Below, piece after piece: positions 1-9,496 of a DNA stretch of 42,489 nucleotides. The stretch spans positions 1 through 42,489 of the forward strand of contig JASAOO010003332.1 in assembly GCA_030849075.1 (NCBI GenBank), in the 5' to 3' direction. The notes beneath the pieces were generated by a model. The model was given only the letters and a program-made list of their open reading frames with translations. It searched no databases and was not told where the DNA came from. The stretch's first letter is position 1. The number at the start of each line of letters is the position of its first letter. This stretch comes from Zelonia costaricensis (lineage: Eukaryota; Euglenozoa; Kinetoplastea; Trypanosomatida; Trypanosomatidae). Position numbers and translations under genes: made by a program.

Positions 1-2
1 GC

Positions 3-150
3 CTCGACGTCGTGACGCAGTGGCTGCTGACGTCCGTGCCTGGCGACCTCAACCCGCCGCTGCCACCCCCCGGTCCCCTCCCCTTCCAACACCCGTCTGT
101 GTGTGCAGTTTGCCGGCGTCGCGCAACTGCGCAAGTGCCTGCTGCGTTGA
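3..150 (+). CDS. 3' end of a gene cut by the window edge; possible 1-base frameshift
   Basis: The first 60 or so bases read well in frame 3 (beginning LDVVTQWLLTSVPGDLNPP), with the strongly GC-ending codons seen in every other gene here. Frame 3 stays open to a TAG at 186-188, but its later codons look poor. After the C6 run at 66-71 the better reading is frame 1, which ends FAGVAQLRKCLLR followed by TGA at 148-150. One extra C in the run would join the two readings. Only the last part of the protein is present, so no function can be assigned. This may be a sequencing or assembly error, a real frameshift, or chance coding potential in a 3' UTR. Confidence 0.35.
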
Positions 151-448
151 GGACTGAGGAGTCCTGCGCCCCACTCATCGTCACGTAGGAGTGAGAGAGC
201 GCGACAACACGAACCAGCTCCACGGAGTTAGAACGCTCGAGCCTCGTCCCTCCTCCAAGCACACACAACCAGCCACCCACCCACCCACACAAAAACACAC
301 ACCCAGTACCGTGCGCGCTTCTGACTGAGTTGCGTGGGGCTCTGGCACCCCTGCTGCCCACGTTCCATTTCGCCTCACTTGAGCTCGCGTTTACCGACCG
401 GCCGACCGACCCCCCCCCCACACACACACCCGTGCCACCAAACACATC
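151..448. other. Intergenic region with CCCA and CA repeats
   Basis: No gene is seen. The region holds a short CCCA array (about 275-289), CA-rich stretches near 261-303, and a C9 run continuing into (CA)n at 411-429, just before the start codon at 449. It probably contains the 3' UTR of the edge gene and the splice acceptor and 5' UTR of the next gene. Confidence 0.5.
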
Positions 449-1822
449 ATGAACACGCTGGTGGAGGTGTACCGGCACACCTTCCCAAAGCGACTGCGCT
501 TTGACAAGGCGAGTCAGGTGCTCTACGCGCAGTGCTTCTCCCTCAACAAACAGTACCGCAACAAGAAGTACATCCCGAAGCGGGAGATACGCGACATGCT
601 GAACAGCTACACGGCAATGCCAGGTGCGCCGTGGCTGCAGCTCCCCATCGTGCGGCACGTTCTTCTCGTCCGCCTCGTCAACGGCATCCGCTGCGCCACC
701 GGGCGCCAGTCGTGGCTGTACAACCGCAACGTCGAGTCGGAGCACCGCAAGATTGCGGAGTGGCTCGACAAGGCCACCACAACCGCGGTCACGCGGCGCG
801 GCACGCTCGCGGGGCGGGCCGCCTCGTCCAGCCGCTCTGGCAGTGCCGCCGCGCAGGCAGCGCTAGAGGGCATGGTGGAGCGGGAGCGCTTCGAGGCGGA
901 GGTGCTGCGCAGCTTCCACGTCGCGTCCATGTACCACCGCCTCATGCGGCTGGGCTTTGTCCTCGTCGCCACCCTGGTGGTCCTCCTCTACGCCTCCCTC
1001 CACACCGACACCTTCGTGTACTGGTACCTCCGCTGCTGGTGCGGCTACAGCCGCAGCGATGTGCTGGCCTTCTTTCGCGAGATCACGGCACTGCACACCG
1101 CGACGGAGGTGCCGCCGGCGTACGCGAATCTGCTGCCACCACCGTGTGTGCGCTACACGGACGCCAACGGGGCGGCGTGCTACGCGGTGAACATGCTGGA
1201 GCTGACACTGCCGGAGCACCGCATCACCATCTTCGCCATCCCGTGCCCGCAGGCGGGTGAGAAGAGCTTCTACGCGCAGGTCGGCTCCATCGCGGAGGTG
1301 TGCGACGGCGTGCTGCTCGAGGGCGTCTCCTTCGGCATGATCGACAAGCTGCTTCCCGCCTTTTTCTTTCCGCTGAAGGACAACACCTTCGCCGCGCTCG
1401 GGCTGCACCATCGCGTCCTTGACATCCTGCGCAACAGCGCCGCCGAGCCGCCAATGCTGTACCCCGCCGGCGCGGACATCGGCCTCGGCCCGACCTTGCT
1501 GCAGCTCGTCATCCCGTACGAGCTGCGCTGCGTCTACAACCCCACGAAGCTCTCCGCCACAAAGGGTGAGGCGCGTGTCGGGTGGGGCTTTGTGCGGCAA
1601 GCCGTGGACGACATCATCGCAGAGCGGACGGGCGGCCCCGCCGCAGCCGCAGCCGCGGAGCCGCGCGTGCTGTGCCTGCCGTGGACGGTGCATCAGATCG
1701 TGAACCTCGAGGCGAGTCTCGTCAAGTACGGCTTCCAGGTGCGCAATGTGTACCGGGTGCCGTGGCTGCGCGAGGACCACATGGGCGAGCACTTCTGCGA
1801 CTACTACAAGATCACCGAGTGA
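449..1822 (+). CDS. Single-pass membrane protein of unknown function, weak TraB/GumN-like C-terminal half
   Basis: This 457-residue protein starts at the first ATG of its open frame. The N-terminal 165 residues are basic and helical, with a low-complexity Ala/Ser stretch at about 122-140. A single hydrophobic segment lies at about 168-186 (FVLVATLVVLLY). Residues 255-330 read like the strand-helix start of TraB/GumN proteins (ITIFAIPCPQAGEKSFYAQV, then CDGVLLEG). Residues 405-432 (RVLCLPWTVHQIV, then LVKYGFQVRNV) resemble the usual GumN ending, a strand, a histidine, and a 'GY.V' strand. The first catalytic-type GxxH motif of GumN proteins is not visible, so any TraB relationship is remote and possibly non-enzymatic. 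Codon use matches the neighbours. I do not recognise the gene with certainty; the coding call itself is solid. Confidence 0.88.
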   Translation: MNTLVEVYRHTFPKRLRFDKASQVLYAQCFSLNKQYRNKKYIPKREIRDMLNSYTAMPGAPWLQLPIVRHVLLVRLVNGIRCATGRQSWLYNRNVESEHRKIAEWLDKATTTAVTRRGTLAGRAASSSRSGSAAAQAALEGMVERERFEAEVLRSFHVASMYHRLMRLGFVLVATLVVLLYASLHTDTFVYWYLRCWCGYSRSDVLAFFREITALHTATEVPPAYANLLPPPCVRYTDANGAACYAVNMLELTLPEHRITIFAIPCPQAGEKSFYAQVGSIAEVCDGVLLEGVSFGMIDKLLPAFFFPLKDNTFAALGLHHRVLDILRNSAAEPPMLYPAGADIGLGPTLLQLVIPYELRCVYNPTKLSATKGEARVGWGFVRQAVDDIIAERTGGPAAAAAAEPRVLCLPWTVHQIVNLEASLVKYGFQVRNVYRVPWLREDHMGEHFCDYYKITE

Positions 1823-2997
1823 CCGCGGGCCCCCTCCCTCTGTCTGCAACTAGTGTTACGCGCTGCCCTCGCGACGTGCCGGTGTTTCTCCCTTCCCCGT
1901 CTCCCCCCTTCCCTCTCTCCGCCGCTGCTGCCGGGGCGGCTGGATGGTGTGGGGCGCAGGCGGTGCGCAACTGCAGCGATGGTGCACCGCCTGCGCCCCC
2001 CTCGTTGATCTGTTGGATTCCCGTCCTCACATCCCCCCTTTTGCCTTCACCTCCACAAGTACGCACGCTATCGTCGACGCCGGCACACAAACGTTTAGCG
2101 CCTAGCTGCTTCCACACCTGCGAAGTTCACCGCGCGTGCCGCCTTCTCCCTTCGCTGTGTTGAGGTGCGCGGAAAGGCGGGCGCGAGGCTGCAGCAGCGC
2201 GCCACCGGCGGCGTTGCGCTTCGCGTGAAGAAAGTTTGCGACTCCTGCGGCCCGCACGCCCGCGCAGGCGTCTCCTACCACTCCTCGGGCCCGTGGCACG
2301 CACCACTGCAGCTGCAGCACCGCGCTCAGGCTCGCTTCAGCGTGTGTGCAATCGTGCTCTCCTCCCGTACACCCTGTCCTTACCTCCGCCCCCTCCCTCG
2401 CGCTCGCTCACCATCCCCCTCTCCCTCACCTGCGCTTCCCTCACAGCTGACGTGTGGGGTGACACAACAACTCCGCAGTCGCGCAGCAACCGCTACAGCC
2501 GCCGACCTCCCGTGTCGGCCTATCCCACCCCCTCACAACTCCCCACTACCCACCCTCACCCCCAATCACCTCTATCCACATCTTCGCACTTGTGCGAGTG
2601 CGCCAGACGTTGGCTGTCCGGCTCACCGCCGCGTTGCCTCTCCACACACCGCTCTCCCGCCACACCACCGCCATCCCTCAGGTGTAGGTGTGTGTGTGTG
2701 TGTGTTTCTCGGCAGCACCTCTCTGTCAAGGCCGTGTGCTCGTCTTACTGACGCTCAGACACCCCCAGTCCCAGGGGAGTGTCCCTGCCCTCTGCCGGCT
2801 CCGCCGTGGCCCAGCTTGTTCTTGTCAGGAGGGCGACGTGCGCGTTCGCACCTTGGCCGCCTCCCCCGTTCGATCTCACGCGCTCGCCTTCGTTTCCTCT
2901 TTGCTCACTTCACGCCTTCTCTCATACCCCCGCTCTCCACTTGAACCCCTTCCCCGACTGTGCCTCACACGACAGGGACGTAGCACGACGTACGTGA
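1823..2997. other. Intergenic region (3' UTR / trans-splicing signals)
   Basis: About 1.2 kb of C/T-rich sequence without a credible gene. It contains a GT repeat at about 2687-2705 and a long pyrimidine-rich stretch from about 2890 to 2970, followed by AG at 2974-2975, 23 bases before the DHHC start. That AG is a plausible spliced-leader acceptor. Confidence 0.5.
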
Positions 2998-3993
2998 ATG
3001 GCATCACCTTTGCGACTGCAGCGCACCGGCAACATTCACGTGCTGCTTCATGGCCGCATCTTCGTCGGACCGGACTGGCGCGTGATGGCAGCGGGCGCGA
3101 CCCTCATCACCGTCTGCGTGCTCCTCTTCGTCTTTGCCACGAATCGCGTCCTCGCCGCACGCGTCATCGTTGGCATCACGGGGCTGCTGTCCATCGCAGT
3201 GCTGCTGCTGTGCAGCCTGTCCGACCCAGGGCTGAAGCCGCGCCAGCCCCCACCACCACCGGACGCCCCGCCGCACGAGTCGCAGTGGCGTGAGCGGGAG
3301 TACGTGGACGAGCGCGGCCAGGTGCGCCACGCGAAGCTGGAGCGGAAGTGGTGCTACAGCTGCAACACGTACCGCCCGTACCGCGGGGTGCACTGCCGCT
3401 GCTGCGACCGCTGCGTTGGCCGCCGCGATCACCACTGCCCGTGGACAGGCACCTGCATCGGCGTAAAGAACTACCGCTCCTTCTTCGCCTTTGTCTGGTT
3501 GCTCTCCGTGACACTCTTCACTGCCCTCATCGGCGGCATCCAGAGCCTCGTCCAGCGCGTCATGGAGCACAGCAAGGCGACTGACCCCGCGGCGGCCGCG
3601 ACGAGCGACCGGCCGAGCGCCTTCACCTTGGCGCTCGTCGACACGTACTGCGTGGAGTTCCTTCTCATCCTGCTGTCCTTCGTCTTTGGGCTGCTGGCGT
3701 GGTCGCTCGCGGTGTACCACACCTACCTCGTCTCGCAGAACTTAACCTCCGGCGACGAGGCGAAGAACTTGGACGAGAACGTCTTCACGCACGGCAGCGT
3801 CGCCGCAAACCTGTGGGCGGCGCTCACGGGGTGGCGCGAGGAGCAGGAGGAGGTCGTTGGTGGCGGCAGCGCACGGACGGAGGTCGTCATCGAGGCCGGC
3901 GACTTTGACGCCGAGGACGAGGCGCCGTCCGCGACGGCCACGGCGCAGCAGGACGCGTCACACGCGGTACTGTACGACGGCTGTGAAGCGTGA
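2998..3993 (+). CDS. DHHC-type palmitoyl (S-acyl) transferase
   Basis: This 331-residue protein belongs to the zDHHC family, which attaches palmitate to cysteines of membrane-associated proteins, usually at ER, Golgi or plasma membrane. A TGA lies directly before the start codon, so the start is well defined. Two transmembrane segments lie at about 30-48 and 54-74, followed by the conserved DPG motif at 77-79. The cysteine-rich domain spans about 118-165 (CYSC, then HCRCCDRC) and contains the catalytic D144-H145-H146-C147 followed by PWTGTCIG. Two more transmembrane segments follow at about 162-184 and 219-240. A degenerate TTxE-like site (LTSGDE) is at about 249-254. All expected zinc ligands and the catalytic cysteine are present, so the enzyme should be active. 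The C-terminal tail is acidic and variable. The particular trypanosomatid family member cannot be told from sequence alone. Confidence 0.96.
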   Translation: MASPLRLQRTGNIHVLLHGRIFVGPDWRVMAAGATLITVCVLLFVFATNRVLAARVIVGITGLLSIAVLLLCSLSDPGLKPRQPPPPPDAPPHESQWREREYVDERGQVRHAKLERKWCYSCNTYRPYRGVHCRCCDRCVGRRDHHCPWTGTCIGVKNYRSFFAFVWLLSVTLFTALIGGIQSLVQRVMEHSKATDPAAAATSDRPSAFTLALVDTYCVEFLLILLSFVFGLLAWSLAVYHTYLVSQNLTSGDEAKNLDENVFTHGSVAANLWAALTGWREEQEEVVGGGSARTEVVIEAGDFDAEDEAPSATATAQQDASHAVLYDGCEA

Positions 3994-5148
3994 ACCCCCC
4001 CCCCTTGGCCCTCCCTCGACGTGCGGGGTGTATGCGGTTGAAAGTGGAGGGATGGGGAGGCGGCAGCGCCCTCTCTCTGCGAGTGATGCGAGCTCTCCTT
4101 TACGGTGTGCGTTGATGTGTTGGCGTCTTTGCATTCTGTTGCCGCGTGGAGGCGGAGGGGGACGGGGCGGGGCGGCGCCCATCCCTTGTCTTGTCTATTG
4201 CCTGCTTCTCCTCCGCCTGTCTTGTCGCCCCCCCCTCCTCTGTTCTTGGCACGCGTCCGTGCACCGCGCGCTCCTCTCCTCCCACCCCTCGTGTCTCTTC
4301 CCGTTCTCACTTCTCCGCCCCTCTTCCCTCCCCTCCCCCTGCCCCGGTGACCCTCGTCCGTCGCAGGCCCTCCGAGGCAAGACAGCCGCTGCCCCCGCCG
4401 TTCGTTATACACAACATCCCCGCCTGCTTCCGCCTCGTGCACGCATTGCGGCCTTTCCGCCGCGTCCTTGTGCACTGCACCCCGCTCACCCCGGCCGCGG
4501 CGCGTCCACATGGCTCGAGCGCTTCCTCTGCCTCAGAAGAGATCGAAGGCAGGACATGCCACAGACCGAGCTGCCGCGCCACGTCACAGCACCGGCGTCC
4601 CCGCGGCAGGGACACCTGGGGTCCGCTCAACAGCGGCGCGCGGACTGGTCAACGTCGCACACAGCGCGTGTCTCAGTCAGCCCAGAACAGGACTGCGTCC
4701 GCTGCGTGGGCGGATGGGGTTCTCGCGTGGCCCTTCGTCCCCGCAATGGACATCTCCACTGCATCGCTCTCCTATCTCTCTCCCCGTCAACTCTGGTCTA
4801 CCCGCACCTGCACCCCCCCCTCCCCCCGCAACATACCTGCCGCACTCCGCGCCAGCTCTATGCAGTCGTGCCCCCATCGTCCCCTCCACTCACACGCACA
4901 CGCACGCGTCCCCTGCAGGTCCCGTACCACGCCTTTCCCATACCAGCACGGCGTGCGCACAACCGCGCACACACAAACAAGCGCAGAGATCCCCGGCTGC
5001 TGTAGTCAGCACGTGCCTGTTGCACGACAGCGGCATCGCACGCTCTCACTTCCTGCCCGTGCGTGCGGCCGCCCCTCCTTTGCGCAGCCGCTGCCTGCGG
5101 CATTTGTGTTCGACTCGCCTTCTCCTTCTTGTTGTTGAGCAGGGCACC
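3994..5148. other. Intergenic region (3' UTR / trans-splicing signals)
   Basis: About 1.15 kb, C-rich and interrupted by short CA stretches. Open frames in it have low-complexity Pro/Ser/Arg/Thr translations and are not credible genes. The proximal part is probably the DHHC 3' UTR and the distal part contains the PEX10 acceptor. Confidence 0.5.
5114..5142 (+). promoter_or_regulatory. Candidate spliced-leader acceptor of PEX10
   Basis: A T/C-rich stretch (CCTTCTCCTTCTT) is followed by AG dinucleotides at 5138-5139 and 5141-5142, just before the start codon at 5149. Use of either would leave a very short 5' UTR. It also argues against the long upstream in-frame extension being translated. Prediction only. 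Confidence 0.4.
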
Positions 5149-6066
5149 ATGGCGACGCCCGAGATGCAGCCGACCTCGGCCCCCTTCATCCTGCGCTCCC
5201 TGTACAAGGATGCCCACATCAGCGACACGCGGGTGGCGCGGCCGATTACGGAGCTCATGATCCACACGTTCGGCGCGCAGCTGACGAACAAGTACGACGC
5301 CCACATCCCCGCCGTTGCCACGGCGCTCTACACCCTCTTCTCCATGTCCCGCGTGCAGACGCTGGGGCAGGAGTTCTGCGACTTGCTGCCCGTGACGAAG
5401 GCCCACCCGTGGCAGACGGTCGGCCACGCGCGGGTGTTCCTGCTCTCGGTGCTGCAGCTGCTGGAGCCGACCGTCGTCTTCGTTGCTGCGCGGCGCTTCT
5501 TCCCTGACTTGTCCGCGACGGAGGTGGAGGAGGTGCTGCGGAAGGTGGTGCTGTGCGCGCTATTCCTCTTCGAGCGCTACGGAACTCTGCCGCACCGCAT
5601 CGTCAGCATGCGCTTCCTGAGCCTGAAGCCGAGCCAGAGCCTGCAGGACGGGGACGGGGCGCCGGGCTCGTACCTCGTGCTCGGGCTCGTCACGTTGGTG
5701 GAGCTCGTGGTGCGGCTGTGGCGGTACAACAATGCGCGTCGCTCCCGGGCGTCGAGGGAGACGGCGGAGAAGGCGGCTGTCACGACAAGCGACGAGGACG
5801 CCGAGGACGCACAGACAGGCAAGTGCATGCTGTGCCTGGGCAACCGCAAGTGCCCGACGGCGACGAGCTGCGGCCACATCTTCTGCTGGCGCTGCATCGC
5901 CGAGTGGATCCAGTCGAACCCGCAGGAGGCCGCCTGCCCCTTCTGCCGCCAGCCGATCACCACGCAGTCGCTGGTGCCGCTGCACTTCTACGTGTCGAAG
6001 GAGCCGCCGCGCGTTGGCGCCGCGACCGACGACGCCAGCGCTGCAGCCGCACCGAGCAGCGAGTGA
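5149..6066 (+). CDS. PEX10: Peroxin 10, glycosomal RING-finger E3 ligase subunit
   Basis: This 305-residue protein matches PEX10, a member of the PEX2-PEX10-PEX12 ubiquitin ligase in the peroxisome (here glycosome) membrane that recycles the import receptor PEX5. The N-terminal two-thirds is the membrane-embedded peroxin domain: a conserved helical start (about 15-45), a hydrophobic segment at about 94-116, and further hydrophobic helices at about 130-143 and 174-192. A short linker leads to a C3HC4 RING at 226-266 with all ligands visible: C226-C229, C241-H243, C246-C249 (CGHIFCWRC) and C263-C266 (CPFC). Length and architecture are normal for PEX10, and the complete ligand set fits PEX10 better than the less regular RINGs of PEX2 and PEX12. 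The frame continues upstream, but that extension is repetitive UTR-like sequence; the chosen ATG lies just after the likely splice acceptor. Confidence 0.9.
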   Translation: MATPEMQPTSAPFILRSLYKDAHISDTRVARPITELMIHTFGAQLTNKYDAHIPAVATALYTLFSMSRVQTLGQEFCDLLPVTKAHPWQTVGHARVFLLSVLQLLEPTVVFVAARRFFPDLSATEVEEVLRKVVLCALFLFERYGTLPHRIVSMRFLSLKPSQSLQDGDGAPGSYLVLGLVTLVELVVRLWRYNNARRSRASRETAEKAAVTTSDEDAEDAQTGKCMLCLGNRKCPTATSCGHIFCWRCIAEWIQSNPQEAACPFCRQPITTQSLVPLHFYVSKEPPRVGAATDDASAAAAPSSE

Positions 6067-6614
6067 CGCTGAGCGGCTGTGCAGATGGGGCAGGGCCGAG
6101 GCGGGAGGCCGGAGACGTCTCTGTGCGCGTGTATTCGGCGTGGGGCTGTGCGTGCGCGTGCTTTGGCTCACGTCTTTGCGGCGCGGTGCAGCGGATGCGC
6201 CGTGGCCACGACATCTCAAGCACCTGCCCGTACCACGACACACGGCGCGTCTAGCGCACGCACGCATTCCGATGAGGGGACACACGACAGAGCGCCGGCA
6301 CCGTGGCGCTATGCTGCCCACTTCCCGCCCTTCCCCGTCACACTGGCACGCAGCGGTGCGTGGTGCTGCGCGTGTGACTGTAAGTTGGAAGGACACAGAG
6401 CCGCGAGTCACGCGCGCCGTCCCGTGCTTGCGCCAAGGCCGCGGCTCACGTGCTTGCGGCCCTACGACCCTCGACCCCTCTCCCTCACCCTCTCTTGCGC
6501 CCCGCCTTTTCTCCCTCTCCGCAACGTCCACCTCCACGCGCAGCTCCCACACCCCTACCGCCCCAGACTCCCCCCCTTTCCCTCTTTCCTTCAAAGCTGC
6601 TGCTGGGTGCCGCC
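6067..6614. other. Intergenic region
   Basis: A short spacer with no gene. The distal end carries the pyrimidine tract and acceptor of the LRR/EF-hand gene. Confidence 0.5.
6568..6596 (+). promoter_or_regulatory. Candidate polypyrimidine tract and spliced-leader acceptor
   Basis: An almost pure C/T tract at 6568-6592 is followed by AG at 6595-6596, 18 bases before the start codon at 6615. It is one of the cleanest trans-splicing signals in the window and supports the internal start. Prediction only. Confidence 0.5.
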
Positions 6615-8681
6615 ATGTCCACCTTCAAGGCCGAGAGCATCATCCGCGGCAGCGTGGACGCGGCGACGCTCTCCCTCGCAGGGCTGCGCCTCAGCTCCCT
6701 CGACGCCCTCGTGCCGCTGCTGGCACAGATGCCGCAGCTGCGCCACCTCGACGTCTCGCACAACGAGCTGCACGAGCTGCCGGTCGACTTGTCCGCGCTG
6801 ACGGAGCTCGAGGCGCTCGACCTCAGCGGCAACCCAATTGGCGGCGTGCACTACATCCTGGACGGCCTGCAGTCCCTACCCCGCCTCACCTCGCTGAAGG
6901 TGAGCCTGCCGCCGCCCGTGGTGGAGGCGGAGGAGCAGCTCATCCTGCGGCTGCCCGCCCTCACCGCCTTCAACGGCGTGACCCTCACCGGCCCGGCCGA
7001 CGACGGCGATGGGCTCAGCGCATCGGCGCCGCGCACCGCGTCTGCTGGCGCTGCGGCGGCCCCGCCGGTGGACGCGGCTTTCTGGCGAGAGGCGGACTCG
7101 GCTGGCGTAGAGGCCCTCTTCGCGGACGTCAGCAGGCCGGACGTGTCTTCGACGCAGGAGTTCTTCGATTACATGGGCCGCGTCGTGCAGCACGTCACGT
7201 GCCTGACCGCGGCGGAGGAAGACCCGTTCGCGCAGGAGGGCGAAGTGCTCAAGGCGCGCCGGCTGCTGTACGAGTTCTGCTTCGGAGACGTCATCCGTAG
7301 CACCTTCAGGGACGGCAAGGATGCCCTTGGCCGGCAGCTGCAGGCGCTGCTGCGGTACGAGTCGGCGCTGATGGACCAGTACGACGCCCACTGGCGCCGC
7401 ATCCTGCGCGACCGGGACGGGAGGATTGCGCACATGCGCCGTGACACGCAGGACGCCATGACCGACATCCGCTCCCTCCTGCAACACCTCCCGGCCACCG
7501 ACACGGTGCGGCAGGCTCAGCAGTCGCAGCCCCCGCCCTCCCCGTCCGCCGCTCCGGCTGCCGTCTCACAGGAGCGCCGGCGCGGTGGCGAGGGCGCCGG
7601 TGCGGCGGCCGCGGCTGCAGCCAACAGCAGCGCCTCCCTCAACGCCACCCCGCTGGCCCGCCCCGGGAACGCAACGCACCTCGACGTGAGCGGCCTGGGC
7701 ACGAGCACCGGCGCCTCCCCGCAGCCGCTGCCGCCGCCGGGCTTCACGCGGCGCTCGCAGCGGCCCTCGGCGGAGGTGAAGGCGGCGGCGGCGCGGAAGT
7801 CGGGCTTCAAGAAGGTGCTGTCGCTGCGCCAGTTGAAGGAGCTCATCGAAGGTATCTACACTTCGAAGGCGAAGTACGACGAGAAGTGCAAGCAGAGCGG
7901 GCTGCCGCGTGAGACGATGGAGCAGCACATGTACACGTACCTCAACCAGCGGTACGGCCTGCGCGACATTATTTTAGAGTGGGCCACGGCGATTGTGGAG
8001 GCGGTGCGCCGCTACGCGCCAGAGGACAACGACGTCGCCGTGTTCGGCAAGATCCTGCGCAACGAGGTGGACGAAGAGTTCCGCTTTGTCCAGCAGCACG
8101 TGCGCGAGACGGTCAAGGAGCTGCTGCGCATGCACATCAAGGCCAAGCGCCCGCTGATCGGCGTCGTGGAGCTCAACGGTGCCCTGCAGCAGGCCATGAC
8201 CGGGACCGTCGCGGAGGACGCGTGGAAGGAGGTGGTCAAGTACATGTACAACGCCGGCGACGCCGCGCTTGTCACGAGCATCATTCATCAGTACCTGCTG
8301 CGCCAGTCCCTGCCCAGGGTGCAGCGGCACCGCAAGGAGGAGGTGAAGCTGTCGCCGACGGCCGTGTACTCGCAGCTGCACTACCGCGACTTTGTGCGTC
8401 TCCTCCTCGACTTCCAGCTCGACGGGCACGAACGCTTCCTCGAGCGGTACGTTCAAATCTTCCGCCGGCACGACGGCGACCGCGACGGCATCGTCAACGG
8501 CGCCGAATTCGCCGCGGTGGTGCGGGAGCTCGACCCGAGCAAGCCGGAGGAGGCGATCGCGGCGATGGTGGCGCAGGTCGACCCGCTCGACAGCCAGCTC
8601 ATCACCTTCTCCGAGAGCATCGCCTTTCTCAACGATGAGCTGCTCAAGCTCTCCTACTCCCAGCACGAGGCACAAGCGTAG
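6615..8681 (+). CDS. Leucine-rich repeat and EF-hand protein, probably flagellar or cytoskeletal
   Basis: This protein has 688 residues. The N-terminal 120 residues carry leucine-rich repeats (LRHLDVSHNELHELP, LEALDLSGNPIGG) closed by an LRR-cap-like stretch. A charged helical region (about 155-295) and a Pro/Ala-rich linker (about 300-395) follow. A well-ordered helical block (about 395-560) contains LPRETMEQHMYTYLNQRYGL, a stretch that resembles conserved ciliary proteins of protists. Near the C-terminus, at about 619-631, is a canonical EF-hand loop (DGDRDGIVNGAE) with all calcium-ligand positions filled. A second loop, DPLDSQLITFSE, is degenerate at positions 3 and 5. A calcium-responsive flagellar scaffold is the likeliest role, but this is inference. 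The start follows a good splice acceptor; the upstream in-frame codons are low-complexity. Confidence 0.9.
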   Translation: MSTFKAESIIRGSVDAATLSLAGLRLSSLDALVPLLAQMPQLRHLDVSHNELHELPVDLSALTELEALDLSGNPIGGVHYILDGLQSLPRLTSLKVSLPPPVVEAEEQLILRLPALTAFNGVTLTGPADDGDGLSASAPRTASAGAAAAPPVDAAFWREADSAGVEALFADVSRPDVSSTQEFFDYMGRVVQHVTCLTAAEEDPFAQEGEVLKARRLLYEFCFGDVIRSTFRDGKDALGRQLQALLRYESALMDQYDAHWRRILRDRDGRIAHMRRDTQDAMTDIRSLLQHLPATDTVRQAQQSQPPPSPSAAPAAVSQERRRGGEGAGAAAAAAANSSASLNATPLARPGNATHLDVSGLGTSTGASPQPLPPPGFTRRSQRPSAEVKAAAARKSGFKKVLSLRQLKELIEGIYTSKAKYDEKCKQSGLPRETMEQHMYTYLNQRYGLRDIILEWATAIVEAVRRYAPEDNDVAVFGKILRNEVDEEFRFVQQHVRETVKELLRMHIKAKRPLIGVVELNGALQQAMTGTVAEDAWKEVVKYMYNAGDAALVTSIIHQYLLRQSLPRVQRHRKEEVKLSPTAVYSQLHYRDFVRLLLDFQLDGHERFLERYVQIFRRHDGDRDGIVNGAEFAAVVRELDPSKPEEAIAAMVAQVDPLDSQLITFSESIAFLNDELLKLSYSQHEAQA

Positions 8682-9496
8682 CAGCGGCACTGCTGCCGGT
8701 GTCCTCGAGCTGGTAGGGGGCTCTTCCCCTGTTGGGGCCCGTCCACGAGTTGTGCCCACCCGCCGCGCGCCGTTCCCGTTTCTCCTGCTTTGGCCTGCGC
8801 CTCGAGTACCTGTACACCGCACCTGCGTCTTGCTCTGTATCGAGAAGAGGCACAAACACACACGCACACACGCAGACGCACGCTGTTGCTGCGAGTTGAG
8901 GGGGCCACCGGCCGTCTGACAGACGCACCGAGACGCCAGCGTGCGCATACCCTCATCAACATCGACATGCCTTGAGGTGGCCGCTTCGCGAGGTCGGAGT
9001 GCGCGACTTCGGAGGTGGGTGGGGTGTGGGGACGTTGGGGGGGGGGGGCCGCGGTCCACGCCGTGCGAACAAAGCGCGAACACGTTGAGCCGATCGCCCT
9101 CCCCCCCCCCTCCCCCCAACCTGCCCCGGTCTCGCGCCGCCCTCTACGAGGACAGCAATACGGTGACATTCAAGAACAGACGAGAAAAGATCGACACGGC
9201 ACCACCAGCGCACATGCGCCTGCCAGCGACAGCCATACAGCAGAGCCACCCCCCGTCCTCGTCCCCGTTCTGTGTCCACACCAACCAACGCTGCATTCGA
9301 TCTTCTCCCTCACCCTCTGCCTCTGCTTTGGCTTCTTCACCTCTCACCACAGTATGTGAGCGGCCGCCGTGGTTCACCGTGTATAGCGCGCCGCGCCCCA
9401 CTCCGCGTCCCCCTGCCGCACCCCAGTCGGCGCCCACTCCCCCTTCTCGCTCCCCCCTTCCCCTTTCACCCCGCCGCTTCTCCTGTTACGGCACGC
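8682..9496. other. Intergenic region with G12 and C10 runs
   Basis: About 0.8 kb with no gene. It holds a CA-rich stretch at about 8851-8880, a G12 run at 9037-9048 and a C10 run at 9101-9110 that could pair with it, followed by long pyrimidine-rich stretches. AG at 9425-9426 is a possible splice acceptor for the gene at 9497. Confidence 0.45.

Noticed and set aside
79..108. Possible cis-intron 3' splice site (C/T-rich stretch then TGTGTGCAG)
   Set aside because: Only a handful of trypanosomatid genes have cis-introns, no donor is visible in the window, and a one-base homopolymer indel explains the frame change more simply.
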